From assembly GCA_038501785.1 (NCBI GenBank), contig JBAMJR010000040.1, positions 7,060,001-7,124,000 of the forward strand: a DNA stretch of 64,000 nucleotides, given 5' to 3'. Source of the stretch: Myoxocephalus aenaeus. Taxonomy: Eukaryota; Chordata; Actinopteri; Perciformes; Cottidae. Made by a program: the position numbers and the translations under genes. The notes below the pieces were generated by a model that ran no database searches, was not told the DNA's origin, and saw nothing but the letters and a program-made list of their open reading frames with translations. Below are positions 12,831 to 25,632 of the stretch, in pieces. Position 1 is the first letter of the stretch, and every line of letters begins with the position of its first letter.

Positions 12831-13344
12831 TTGTGCTATTTTCAGGGGGTTAGACAAGGACAGAGTCCCCTGTGTTGTCCTTGCCGAAGACCTCTGCTGT
12901 ACACAGGCGCAGGCTGGCCCCTGGCGACACACACACACACACTTACACCCCTGCCAAACTCTTGCTGGGTGAATGATGATGGGGCGATGAGGGAGAGAGT
13001 GGGGCAAGTGAGATGAAGAGAAAGGAGAGGAGATGGGGAGAAAATAGTGGGGCGATGGAGAGGAGAGACAAAAGGGGGAAGGCTAAGGGGTCAACAGCGC
13101 TGTTGTCGCCACTAATGAGCCCCGATCCAGGAAGAGAGCGAGCGAGAGACAGAGACAGAGAGGGTTAGAGTTGGGCATGAGCGCTGCTGTGACCGTACTG
13201 TGGCTTCACAAGATGTGGCACCAAAATGAACACGTTACCAACATTACTTTTGACCATTAACATTTATTTTTAGAAGGATGGAGATTGGGAGCGTTCTTTG
13301 TGTCGTGAGCACGAAGTTGAAAGAAAACTTCATTCATTATTTAA

Positions 13345-13400
13345 GCAAGGGGTGGACAAACTCTTTGGCTTGTGGGCCGACACGGGACCAAACAATAAGT
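13345..13400. repeat. Decayed hAT-like terminal fragment
   Basis: The stretch ggggtggacaaactctttgg followed by cttgtgggcc resembles the widespread hAT end 'ggggtgtccaaactttttgg...cgggcc'. A similar remnant is at ~51055-51110. No partner end was seen. Confidence 0.3.
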
Positions 13401-14587
13401 TAAACTGTGTTCCTAGACCATGAAACCACACTTTCCCTCAAAATAACTGTGTGACACTACTGCTACTAATTTATCTCTGTTCGCATAAATTAAAAACTAT
13501 ATTTTTGTATCTGCCTCTCCTCATAAGGTAATACACTACAAACACTGCATGGATTTTGTGCCCACTTAAAATATCAAGATATCATGTGCAAATATGTAAT
13601 TAAGTTGAAACAGGCTGAGATTTCAAAATATTTGGTTTCTGTTCGTGGCCTCAGGGCCCACTTAAAAGGTTACCATGCAAATGTGAACATGAGATGTAAA
13701 ATCTGTGGGACTAATATGAAGATGTAACAAACGGAACGGGCAGAAATGGTAAAATATGATTCGACATCTCGTTTAAATTATGAAGTGCAAACAGTGCAAT
13801 GCATGTGGCTGATGCTCAAGACATTTTCAATTATTTACTTTTTTATTTGTATTCACGTGGGACATTTAAAGTTGCCCAGGATTAAGCCATTTATCAGGTC
13901 ATTTATCAACTACATTTATGTTTTATGCAAATCTGGACTGGGTAATATTGAAGACTTTTATTGTAAAATCTAAAAGCCATCATAAGCCATACATGGTAAC
14001 CACTGTTCCTGTTCCCTTCGCGTATTTTAGTGTCTGTATTTGTAACTCTTCTCTTCTTCGGTTCACTGCAGCGGTGTAGTTTATTACAAATAAAAGCGTC
14101 CACGTCCATCAAATCAACTTAAATTGTCTTCATCCCCTCCCAAGTCTCTGTGTATCCGCGGGGGGGAGTTGGAGGCTGTGATCGAGGTAAACAGAGAGGG
14201 AGAGCGAGAGAGATGTTGTCAACATGCTCTCCAGAGAGCCAAATGTCTCAAGAATCTCCTCATCCGATACGGGCATAAACACACTGCTACAATCCCACGG
14301 AGAGAGTGTGTGTTATTGTGTGTGTGTGTGTATATTAAACATAGCTCATGCCACGTTCCCACGTGAGAAAGATAATGTTGAAGCGTGCGAGAGTTGTACT
14401 ACTGAGACACGCCGGCTGATGCAACGAACAACAAGACTTGCAGGCTGCAAACTGCATTTCATTATTTGAGAGTTTGTGTGTGAGTCTTTTTTTTATTTTT
14501 TATAAAGAATTTAGATGAGATTGGACTGCCAAACTTGGGAAGAAGAAGTCAACAACACACATAAACACACTCGCATGTATACGCATG

Positions 14588-15110
14588 CACACACACACAC
14601 ACACACACACACTCCTGGCCTGCATCCAGCTATTTGTTGTGACTTGGCGTTGGAAGCAGAGAACAGCACTGGTTGGCCTTTAGTTTCCCCCAGTGAGCCA
14701 ATATCTGCTCTCTAATTGGTTGTTAATGAGTGGGTGTCTGTGTGTGCATGTTTGTTTGTCAGTGGACATGAAAGACAGTAGGTGTCTGTGTGTGCGTCTG
14801 TGTGTGTGCGTGCATGAGTGTGTGTGTGTGTGTGTGTGCGCGTGTGACAGAGGAGGGGCTGCATCAGGGATCTTAAACATCTGTCTAACAGACTGGGACA
14901 CTTTAAGCTTTGACCTGCTTAACTAAAAACACACACACACGCACACCCTCACACACACGCTCACACACAGACACACAACACATGCTCACACTTGATGTTC
15001 AATGTGCATTTGTGCGCCTGTGGGTGAAAGTGTCTAGCCGCTGTAAGATATAGCCACACCCACACACACACACACACTCACATGCACACACACACACGCA
15101 CACACACAGT
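14588..15110. repeat. Cluster of imperfect CA/TG tracts
   Basis: CA run at 14588-14612, TG-rich 14735-14848, and CA-rich 14930-14977 and 15057-15107, with many interruptions. No gene signal. Confidence 0.85.
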
Positions 15111-16380
15111 GGACTTTGTGCAGACATCTGGCAGTGCAGTCTGCTCTAATGGCAACAGAACTATGGGCATCTGCATCTCACACCCACACACACATGCTGT
15201 CACTCGCACACAGACACACAGAGCCCGCCTTCTAGTACTGCAGTTGGTACCGTGGCTGTTGGAACAGGACCATTCGTCACATCTCGCCTTTGTCACTCAT
15301 ATTATTCAAGAAGCAGCTTGAGCGTAACGCGTGTCCTGGACAAGACGTGTAACGCAGGAGCGGGGCCAATCGTCTGTTCTCGCCGTTTAGGAGTTGCCTC
15401 GTGGATTTCTTTTTCTTTTTCGGCAGCGGTATGTAGCAATGCAAACCATTTTTGTTTGCATCTTGTGCTTTTAGCAGCGTCCGACCGCAAGCGCATGCAA
15501 AGCGAGCGTGAAGACGATAAAATACAAACACATTCCACCAGTTTGAAGCTTATGGCGGTAAAAAGGTAAACGCGAGCAAAGACGAGAGAGCAGATGAGTG
15601 CAGCGAGCCTGTACTTATGACACACTAAAGCAGCAGATTTCTTTGCTATATACGACAAGAATATTTCTTTCATCAAAGTCACTGACTGCAGCTTTCACCG
15701 CAACATTCCAGGTTTTCCTTGGAAAGATGATTGTATAGCAATTGTCAAGTATACACTTTATTTTTCAATATCCCCCCAAAAATATGCTTTGCAAATGTTT
15801 GAATTGTGTTCAACGATCCCTCGAGGAAACACTGAATGGAACGCCGTTTCCGTTCCCAGGAGAACTCATGTATACGTAACAGGTCTCACTAAGTTCCTTT
15901 TGAGTAGGTTGTACGACTACTAGGAAGTCATATTACATCATTGTTTTAACCATTGCAAAAAGAAAATCTAAAAACAAGTGAAAGTTCCCTTATCTGGCAG
16001 ATTATCTACACAAAGCATCCAAATCCCCTTCAGATCAGTCTTCCCTCAAAACAGCTGAACATTTGGCATCCCCACTTTTCCTAAGACCACTGGGCACCGC
16101 TTGGTTTCTCACTGACATGGGAAGGAACTGCCTGTTCGGGTTTCTGCAAACAGAACAAGCCGTCATTGGCCGGATGCTTTCCATCTTTTTGGCGAAGGTT
16201 TTTTTTTCTTCTTTTTTTTTCTCTTTTACTTTTCTGCAAGTTCATGAGTGAAGGGAAGGCACTTTGACATTTCAGCATCTGTTGTTTTGGCTCGGGTGAA
16301 ATGAGGAGCATTAAATCGGAGATGGAAGGAGAGCCTGGCAGCAAGGAGATGTGCTCTGGTGGAACGAAAAGCTGCAGGCG

Positions 16381-16385
16381 AGAGA

Positions 16386-16423
<38 letters not shown>

Positions 16424-16440
16424 TAGAGAGCGAGATAGAG

Positions 16441-16471
<31 letters not shown>
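16381..16471. repeat. (GA)n microsatellite with GATA/GCGA interruptions
   Basis: About 90 bp of purine-only GA repeat 260 bp before the 1.8-kb array. Polypurine mirror tracts can form triplex DNA. Confidence 0.95.
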
Positions 16472-16474
<3 letters not shown>

Positions 16475-16730
16475 CAGTCCCATAGGTCAGAAACCGAGGA
16501 ATAGCTGGGATGCCAGGAGATCAACGTTTTTATTTTCGCAGCTAGATTCATTCCACACGGTCTCTTTGCTCTGTCGGTTTCATCGTTCTCCACCTCGATC
16601 TTTCATTCTTGGATTCCTTCGTTCTTTTTCTCTCATTCCTTTCCTTTATATCTTCCTTTTTCAACACTTCCTGAACCTCCCCCTCTTTCCTTGATTGAAA
16701 ACAGATGTGCGAGGAGCTGAAACATTTTAA

Positions 16731-18475
16731 ATTAAAGCTACTCGTAGCTGTGAGCGGGTCCTCGCTTCCGGCACGTTTGGGGTAGCCGGCGTGTCGCCGA
16801 CTTGCCCCGGAAGGAAACCGGCCAAACCCATGCATTGTCTCAACAAGTGCAGGGAACAGCAATTAATTTTTTACAGTTATTTCCTGGCTGCGCAGTAGAG
16901 CTACTTACCTTTCAGCGTCACTGGCTTCCGTCAGGGTGCCAAGTTACACGGGCGAAATGCATGCTGGGAAAGACTGTCTCAGCGTTGGGCGGCGAACAGC
17001 TGTTTGTGTGGCGTGTCTTTCGGTCTGTCTCTTCCTGTTTTGTTTTGTTCGCGAGCGCTACCCAGAATGCAATTGGGCGCTGTCATTTTTATTTAAATCC
17101 GATGCTGTTTGGCTGATTTCCAGTAGGTGGCGCTACGACAATGTGAACATATACTGTGCATCATGTTTCTGTACGTGAAGAGTACACCAGGTGATTTAAC
17201 TTGCATGTCAATCGGATGCAGTTTGGTAGATTTAGTTTGGCCAGTAGGTGGCGCTAGTAGATTTAGTTTGGCCAGTAGGTGGCGCTAGTAGGTTACTATG
17301 AATATATAAGTATCTTATATTTAAGCAATAAGGTACCATGTGATTTAGTGTTCAGGCTGGTTGAAAGCAGGCTGGAGGATGACACACTCACAAACACACA
17401 CGCACACACACACATGCTGTCTCTATGTGAAGTATAGAGCAGATCATGTAAATTACATGTAAATCAGATGCTGTTTGGTAGATTTAGTTTGGCCAGTAGG
17501 TGGCGCTATGACAATGTGAACATTGGGCATGTACACGTCCTCAGGCATGGACCAGCATCATGTATGAGGAGAATTGGGCTAATGGCATCATGTACATGTA
17601 CTCAAGCCAAGACCAGCAGCCTGTATATAGGAGTTACAACAGGGTTCTCTCATATAGCGATTAGCACAAAGTAGTCGCGTCTTTGGGTCCCCTTAACGTC
17701 GCGGCCGATGGATGAAAACGTTGCGAGCGCACAAGCCATACTCCTGAGGGTCTTTCTATCACTTTAGAATAGACTAGAAGTGGATGACTTAAAAATTGTA
17801 GGAGGAGTAGTATTTGGCGTAAATGCAAATATCGGCTAAAAATTAGCATAAACTGGCCGAAAATGGCAAATTGGCCGAATTACTGTAGCGCCCCCTAATG
17901 GTTAAATGGGACGACTGATTTATTGCAAGTTAGGGGATGCGATGTGCACATATACCCCAAGTTTGGAGTCTTTTCTCCCAATAGCTTTAATGTTATGAGT
18001 GTTTAAAAACAAGACACGCCCCTAAGAGGTTAATTGGTCGATATCTCCTCAACGCAATGAGATATCAAAGAAATTCCAATGCAGTATTGATGATCCAGCT
18101 CTAATGATGATAACTACCAAGGTTGGTTTGAAAATAATTAAGCGTTTAGGAATTATTAACAAAAATGTGTTTTTCACTAAATTCAAAATGGCGGAAAATT
18201 TTCATAGGCGGACTTTATGGGTCTGAGAGGCTTTTTTGTAGAGCAGGTGAAGACGGACATGTGTGAATTTTTTCAAGTAAAAAAAAATTTCTGGGCGAGG
18301 GGCGTCGCCGGCCGAACTTGTAGGGGGCGCTAGAGAGTCATTTTTTTGATCTTTTTTCCCCGGCTTTGATACATTGCTATTTTCACCAGTCCTAACAAGC
18401 AGTCCAAATTTGGTGAGTTTTTGGATATGACAAGTCCCCCAAAAAGCAGTCCAATGTACAAAAATAAGGATCAGA
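16731..18475 (+). repeat. Array unit 1
   Basis: This 1745-bp unit lacks the 3' palindrome, so unit 2 starts directly after ...ataaggatcaga. It contains a 31-bp tandem duplication around 17228-17289 that doubles one CTCF-like site. An imperfect CA tract lies near 17391-17413. Confidence 0.93.
16953..17901. promoter_or_regulatory. CTCF-like and ZNF143-like motif cluster, unit 1
   Basis: Exact CCAGTAGGTGGCGC, matching the CTCF core CCASYAGRKGGCRS, occurs on the plus strand at 17120-17133, 17241-17254, 17272-17285 and 17493-17506. The opposite orientation, one base off (GCGCCCCCTAATGG), is at 17888-17901. ZNF143/Staf-like sequences are at 16953-16971 (minus, TTTCCCAGCATGCATTTCG) and 17059-17076 (plus, TACCCAGAATGCAATTGG). 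Consensus sequences are recalled from memory; occupancy is unknown. Confidence 0.6.
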
Positions 18476-20282
18476 ATTAAAGCTACTCGTAGCTGTGAGC
18501 GGGTCCTCGCTTCCGGCACGTTTGGGGTAGCCGGCGGGTCGCTGACTTGCCCCCGGAAGGAAACCGGCCAAACCCATGCATTGTCTCAACAAGTACAGGG
18601 AACAGCAATTAATTTTTTACAGTTGTTTCCTGGCTGCGCAGTAGAGCTACTTACCTTTCAGCGTCACTGGCTTCCGTCAGGGTGCCAAGTTACACGGGCG
18701 AAATGCATGCTGGGAAAGACTGTCTCAGCGTTGGGCGGCGAACAGCTGTTTGTGTGGCGTGTCTTTCGGTCTGTCTCTTCCTGTTTTGTTTTGTTCGCGA
18801 GCGCTACCCAGAATGCAATTGGGCGCTGTCATTTTTATTTAAATCCGATGCTGTTTGGCTGATTTCCTTTGGCCAGTAGGTGGCGCTACGACAATGTGAA
18901 CATATACTGTGCACCAGGTGATTTGCACGTAAATCGGATGCAGTTTGGTAGATTTAGTTTGGCCAGTAGGTGGCGCTACGACAATGTGAAAATATACTGT
19001 GCATCATGTTTCTGTACGTGAACAGTACACCAGGTGATTTAACTTGCATGTCAATCGGATGCAGTTTGGTAGATTTAGTTTGGCCAGTAGGTGGCGCTAG
19101 TAGGTTACTATGAATATATAAGTATCTTATATTTAAGCAATAAGGTACCATGTGATTTAGTGTTCAGGCTGGTTGAAAGTAGGGTGGAGGATGACACACG
19201 CACACACACACACACACACATGCTGTCTCTATGTGAAGAATAGAGCAGATCATGTAAATGACATGTAAATCAGATGCTGTTTGGTAGATTTAGTTTGGCC
19301 AGTAGGTGGCGCTATGACAATGTGAACATTGGCCATGTACATGTCCTCAGGCATGGACCAGCATCATGTATGAGGAGAATTGGGCTAATGGCATCATGTA
19401 CATGTACTCAAGCCAAGACCAGCAGCCTGTATATAGGAGTTACAACAGGGTTCTCTCATATAGCGATTAGCACAAAGTAGTCGCGTCTTTGGGTCCCCTT
19501 AACGTCGCGGCCGATGGATGAAAACGTTGCGAGCGCACAAGCCATACTCCTGAGGGTCTTTCTGTCACTTTAGAATAGACGTGAAGTGGAGTACTTAAAA
19601 ATTGTAGGAGGAGTAGTATTTGGCGTAAATGCAAATATCGGCTAAAAATTAGCATAAACTGGCCGAAAAGGCCAAATTGGCCGAATTACTGTAGCGCCCC
19701 CTAGTGGTTAAATGGGACGACTGATTTATTGCAAGTTAGGGGACGCGATGTGCACATATACCCCAAGTTTGGAGTCTTTTCTCCCAATAGTTTTAATGTT
19801 ATGAGTGTTTAAAAACAAGACACGCCCCTAAGAGGTTAATTGGTCGATATCTCCTCAACGCAATGAGATATCAAAGAAATTCCAATGCAGTATTGATGAT
19901 CTAGCTCTAATGATGATAACTACCAAGGTTGGTTTGAAAATAAGTAAGCGTTTAGGAATTATTAACAAAAATGTGTTTTTCACTAAATTCAAAATGGCGG
20001 AAAATTTTCATAGGCGGACTTTATGGGTCTGAGAGGCTTTTTTGTAGAGCAGGTGAAGACGGACATGTGTGAATTTTTTCAAGTAAAAAAAAAATTCTGG
20101 GCGAGGGGCGTCGCCGGTCCAACTTGTAGGGGGCGCTAGAGAGTCATTTTTTGGAACCTTTTTCCCCGGCTTTGATACATTGCAATTTTCGCCAGTCCTA
20201 ACAAGCAGTCCAAATTTGGTGAGTTTTTGGATATGACAAGTCCCCCAAAAAGCAGTCCAATGTATAAAAATAAGAATCATAA
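18476..20282 (+). repeat. Array unit 2
   Basis: This 1807-bp unit also lacks the 3' palindrome. It has an extra ~90-bp internal subrepeat around 18873-18976 that adds one CTCF-like site relative to units 3-6. The CA tract is near 19199-19220. Confidence 0.93.
18699..19707. promoter_or_regulatory. CTCF-like and ZNF143-like motif cluster, unit 2
   Basis: Forward CTCF cores are at 18873-18886, 18963-18976, 19084-19097 and 19299-19312. A reverse core, GCGCCCCCTAGTGG, is at 19694-19707 and matches the consensus perfectly. ZNF143-like sites are at 18699-18717 (minus) and 18805-18822 (plus). Confidence 0.62.
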
Positions 20283-20909
20283 ATTAAAGCTACTCGTAGC
20301 TGTGAGCGGGTCCTCGCTTCCGGCACGTTTGGGGTAGCCGGCGGGTCGCCGACTTGCCCCGGAAGGAAACCGGCAAAACCCATGCATTGTCTCAACAAGT
20401 GCAGGGAACAGCAATTAATTTTTTACAGTTATTTCCTGGCTGCGCAGTAGAGCTACTTACCTTTCAGCGTCACTGGCTTCCGTCAGGGTGCCAAGTTACA
20501 CGGGCGAAATGCATGCTGGGAAAGACTGTCTCAGCGTTGGGCGGCGAACAGCTGTTTGTGTGGCGTGTCTTTCGGTCTGTCTCTTCCTGTTTTGTTTTGT
20601 TCGCGAGCGCTACCCAGAATGCAATTGGGCGCTGTCATTTTTATTTAAATCCGATGCTGTTTGGCTGATTTCCAGTAGGTGGCGCTACGACAATGTGAAC
20701 ATATACTGTGCATCATGTTTCTGTGCGTGAACAGTACACCAGGTGATTGAACTTGCATGTCAATCGGATGCAGTTTGGTAGATTTAGTTTGGCCAGTAGG
20801 TGGCGCTAGTAGGTTACTATGAATATTTAAGTATCTTATATTTAAGCAATAAGGTACCACGTGATTTACTGTTCAGGCTGGTTGAAAGCAGGCTGGAGGA
20901 TGACACACT

Positions 20910-20944
<35 letters not shown>

Positions 20945-22038
20945 TGTGTTTCTCTATGTGAAGTGAAGAGCAGGTCATGTAAATCCTATGGCATTTGGCT
21001 GATTTGCTTTGGCCAGTAGGTGGCGCTATGACAATCTGAACACTGGTCATGTACATGTCCTCAGGCATGGACCAGCATCATGCAGGAGGAGTAGCAGCTA
21101 TTTTGCTTCATGTATCTAGGAGTTACAACAGGGTTCTCTCATATAGCGCTTAGCACAAAGTAGTCACGTCTTTGGGTCCCCCTGACGTCGCGGGCGTTCG
21201 ATGAAAACGTGTTGAGCACACAAGCCATACTCCTGAGGGTGTTTCTATCACTTTAGAATATAGCTGAAGTGGATGACTTAAAAATTGTAGGAGGAGTAGT
21301 ATTTTGCGTAAATGCAAATATCGGCTAATAATTAGCATAAACTGGGCGAAAATGGCAAATTGGCCGAATTACTGTAGCGCCCCCTAATGGTTAAATGGGA
21401 CGACTGATTTATTGCAAGTTAGGGGACGCGATGTGCACATATACCCCAAGTTTGGAGTCTTTTCTCCCAATAGTTTTAATGTTATGAGTGTTTAAAAACA
21501 AGACACGCCCCTAAGAGGTTAATTGGTCGATATCTCCTCAACGCAATGAGATATCAAAGAAATTCCAATGCAGTATTGATGATCCAGCTCTAATGATGAT
21601 AACTACCAAGGCTGGTTTGAAAATAATTAAGCGTTTAGGAATTATTAACAAAATTGTGTTTTTCACTAAATTCAAAATGGCGGAAAATATTCATAGGCGG
21701 ACTTTATGGGTCTGAGAGGCTTTTTTGTAGAGCAGGTGAAGACGGACATGTGTGAATTTTTTCAAGTAAAAAAAAAATTCTGGGCGAGGGGCGTCGCCGG
21801 TGCAACTTGAAGGGGGCGCTAGAGAGTCATTTTTTGGAACTTTTCTCCCCGGCTCTGATACATTGCGTTTTTCACCAGGCCTGACAAGATTTCCAAATTT
21901 GGTGAGTTTTTGGATATGGCAAGGTCCCCAAAAAGGCGCCCAAGTGAGAAAAATAAGAATCAGAATAATAATAATAAGAATCCCGGCAATTTCAATAGGG
22001 TCCTCTCGGGACTGACTACGTCAGTCGCTCGGACCCTA
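20283..22038 (+). repeat. Array unit 3
   Basis: This 1756-bp unit ends with the nested palindrome that finishes ...GGACCCTAAT. The middle part after the CA tract (about 20910-20943) is more diverged than in the other units, with ~60 bp missing near 21085-21115. Confidence 0.93.
20505..21390. promoter_or_regulatory. CTCF-like and ZNF143-like motif cluster, unit 3
   Basis: Forward CTCF cores are at 20672-20685, 20793-20806 and 21013-21026. The reverse core with one mismatch is at 21377-21390. ZNF143-like sites are at 20505-20523 (minus) and 20611-20628 (plus). Confidence 0.6.
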
Positions 22039-23830
22039 ATTAAAGCTACTCGTAGCTGTGAGCGGGTCCTCGCTTCCGGCACGTTTGGGGTAGCCGGCGG
22101 GTCGCCGACTTGCCCCCGGAAGGAAACCGGCCAAACCCATGCATCGTCTCAACAAGTGCAGGGAACAGCAATTAATTTTTTACAGTTATTTCCTGGCTGC
22201 GCAGTAGAGCTACTTACCTTTCAGCGTCACTGGCTTCCGTCAGGGTGCCAAGTTACACGGGCGAAATGCATGCTGGGAAAGACTGTCTCAGCGTTGGGCG
22301 GCGAACAGCTGTTTGTGTGGCGTGTCTTTCGGTCTGTCTCTTCCTGTTTTGTTTTGTTCGCGAGCGCTACCCAGAATGCAATTGGGCGCTGTCATTTTTA
22401 TTTAAATCCGATGCTGTTTGGCTGATTTCCTTTGGCCAGTAGGTGGCGCTACGACAATGTGAACATATACTGTGCATCATGTTTCTGTGCGTGAACAGTA
22501 CACCAGGTGATTTAACTTGCATGTCAATCGGATGCAGGTTGGTAGATTTAGTTTGGCCAGTAGGTGGCGCTAGTAGGTTACTATGAATATATAAGTATCT
22601 TATATTTAAGCAATAAGGTACCATGTGATTTAGTGTTCAGGCTGGTTGAAAGTAGGGTGGAGGATGACACACACACACACACACACACACATACATGCTG
22701 TCTCTATGTGAAGTATAGAGCAGATCATGTAAATGACATGTAAATCAGATGCTGTTTGGTAGATTTAGTTTGGCCAGTAGGTGGCGCTATGACAATGTGA
22801 ACATTGGGCATGTACACGTCCTCAGGCATGGACCAGCATCATGTATGAGGAGAATTGGGCTAATGGCATCATGTACATGTACTCAAGCCAAGACCAGCAG
22901 CCTGTATATAGGAGATACAACAGGATTCTCTCATATAGCGATTAGCACAAAGTAGTCGCGTCTTTGGGTCCCCTTAACGTCGCGGCCGATGGATGAAAAC
23001 GTTGCGAGCGCACAAGCCATACTCCTGAGAGTCTTTCTGTCACTTTAGAATAGACTAGAAGTGGATGACTTTAAAATTCTAGGAGGAGTAGTATTTTGCG
23101 TAAATGCAAATATCGGCTAAAAATTAGCATAAAGTGGCCGAAAATGGCAAATTGGCCGAATTACTGTAGCGCCCCCTAATGGTTAAATGGGACGACTGAT
23201 TTATTGCAAGTTAGGGGATGCGATGTGCACATATACCCCAAGTTTGGAGTCTTTTCTCCCAATAGTTTTAATGTTATGAGTGTTTAAAAACAAGACACGC
23301 CCCTAAGAGGTTAATTGGTCGATATCTCCTCAACGCAATGAGATATCAAAGAAATTCCAATGCAGTATTGATGATCCAGCTCTAATGATGATAACTACCA
23401 AGGTTGGTTTGAAAATAATTAAGCGTTTAGGAATTATTAAGAAAAATTTGTTTTTCACTAAATTCAAAATGGCGGAAAATATTCATAGGCGGACTTTATG
23501 GGTCTGAGAGGCTTTTTTGTAGAGCAGGTGAAGACGGACATGTGTGAATTTTTTCAAGTAAAAAAAAATTTCTGGGCGAGGGGCGTCGCCGGTCCAACTT
23601 GAAGGGGGCGCTAGAGAGTCATTTTTTGGAACTTTTCTCCCCGGCTTTGATACATTGCGTTTTTCACCAGGCCTGACAAGATTTCCAAATTTGGTGAGTT
23701 TTTGGATATGGCAAGGTCCCCAAAAAGGCGCCCAAGTGAGAAAAATAAGAATCAGAATAATAATAATAAGAATCCCGGCAATTTCAATAGGGTCCTCTCG
23801 GGACTGACTACGTCAGTCGCTCGGACCCTA
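22039..23830 (+). repeat. Array unit 4
   Basis: This 1792-bp unit has the 3' palindrome. Its 3' ~200 bp is almost identical to that of unit 3, suggesting recent duplication or gene conversion between neighbours. The CA tract is near 22669-22691. Confidence 0.93.
22262..23182. promoter_or_regulatory. CTCF-like and ZNF143-like motif cluster, unit 4
   Basis: Forward CTCF cores are at 22436-22449, 22557-22570 and 22774-22787. The reverse core with one mismatch is at 23169-23182. ZNF143-like sites are at 22262-22280 (minus) and 22368-22385 (plus). Confidence 0.6.
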
Positions 23831-24455
23831 ATTAAAGCTACTCGTAGCTGTGAGCGGGTCCTCGCTTCCGGCACGTTTGGGGTAGCCGGCGGGTCGCCGA
23901 CTCGCCCCGGAAGGAAACCGGCCAAACCCATGCATTGTCTCAACAAGTGCAGGGAACAGCAATTAATTTTTTACAGTTATTTCCTGGCTGCGCAGTAGAG
24001 CTACTTACCTTTCAGCGTCACTGGCTTCCGTCAGGGTGCCAAGTTACACGGGCGAAATGCATGCTGGGAAAGACTGTCTCAGCGTTGGGCGGCAAACAGC
24101 TGTTTGTGTGGCGTGTCTTTCGGTCTGTCTCTTCCTGTTTTGTTTTGTTCGCGAGCGCTACCCAGAATGCAATTGGGCGCTGTCATTTTTATTTAAATCC
24201 GATGCTGTTTGGCTGATTTCCAGTAGGTGGCGCTACGACAATGTGAACATATACTGTGCATCATGTTTCTGTACGTGAACAGTACACCAGGTGATTTAAC
24301 TTGCATGTCAATCGGATGCAGTTTGGTAGATTTAGTTTGGCCAGTAGGTGGCGCTAGTAGGTTACTATGAATATATAAGTATCTTATATTTAAGCAATAA
24401 GGTACCATGTGATTTACTGTTCAGGCTGTTTGAAAGCAGGCTGGAGGATGACACA

Positions 24456-24501
<46 letters not shown>

Positions 24502-25632
24502 CTGTCTCTATGTGAAGTATAGAGCAGATCATGTAAATTACATTTAAATCAGATGCTGTTCGGTAGATTTAGTTTGGCCAGTAGGTGGCGCTATGACAAT
24601 GTGAACATTGGCCATGTACATGTCCTCAGGCACGGACCAGCATCATGTATGAGGAGATTTGGGCTAATGGCATCATGTACATGTACTCACACCAAGACCA
24701 GCAGCCTGTATATAGGAGTTACAACAGGGTTCTCTCATATAGCGATTAGCACAAAGTAGTCGCGTCTTTGGGTCCCCGTCACGTCGCGGCCGAAGGATGA
24801 AAACGTTGCGAGCGCACAAGCCATACTCCTGAGAGTCTTTCTATCACTTTAGAATAGAACTGAAGTGGATGACTTAAAAATTCTAGGAGGAGTAGTATTT
24901 GGCGTAAATGCAAATATCGGCTAAAAATTAGCATAAACAGTCCGAAAATGGCAAATTGGCCGAATTACTGTAGCGCCCCCTAGTGGTTAAATGGGACGAC
25001 TGATTTATTGCAAGTTCGGGGATGTGATGTGCACATATAGCCCAAGTTTGGAGTCTTTTCTCCCAATAGTTTTAATGTTATGAGTGTTTAAAAACAAGAC
25101 ACGCCCCTAAGAGGTTAATTGGTCGATATCTCCTCAACGCAATGAGATATCAAAGAAATTCCAATGCAGTATTGATGATCTAGCTCTAATGATGATAACT
25201 ACCAAGGTTGGTATGAAAATAATTAAGCGTTTAGGAATTATTAAGAAAAATGTGTTTTTCACTAAATTCAAAATGGCGGAAAATATTCATAGGCGGACTT
25301 TATGGGTCTGAGAGGCTTTTTTGTAGAGCAGGTGAAGACGGACATGTGTGAATTTTTTCAAGTAAAAAAAAATTTCTGGGCGAGGGGCGTCACCGGTCCA
25401 ACTTGTAGGGGGCGCTAGAGAGTCATTTTTTGGAACGTTTTCCCCCGGCTTTGATACATCCCTATTTTCACCAAGCCTGACAAGATTTCCAAATTTGGTG
25501 AGTTTTTGAATATGATAAGTCCCCCAAAAAGCAGTCCAATGTACAAAAATAAGGATCAGAATAATGAAGAAGAATCCCAGCAATTTCAATAGGGTCCTCT
25601 CGGGACTGACGTTGTCAGTCGCTCGGACCCTA
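23831..25632 (+). repeat. Array unit 5
   Basis: This 1802-bp unit has the 3' palindrome, with loop gtt rather than tac. Its 3' segment before the palindrome is closer to units 1 and 2, so it looks mosaic. The CA tract is long (about 24457-24499). Confidence 0.93.
24053..24986. promoter_or_regulatory. CTCF-like and ZNF143-like motif cluster, unit 5
   Basis: Forward CTCF cores are at 24220-24233, 24341-24354 and 24578-24591. A perfect reverse core is at 24973-24986. ZNF143-like sites are at 24053-24071 (minus) and 24159-24176 (plus). Confidence 0.62.
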
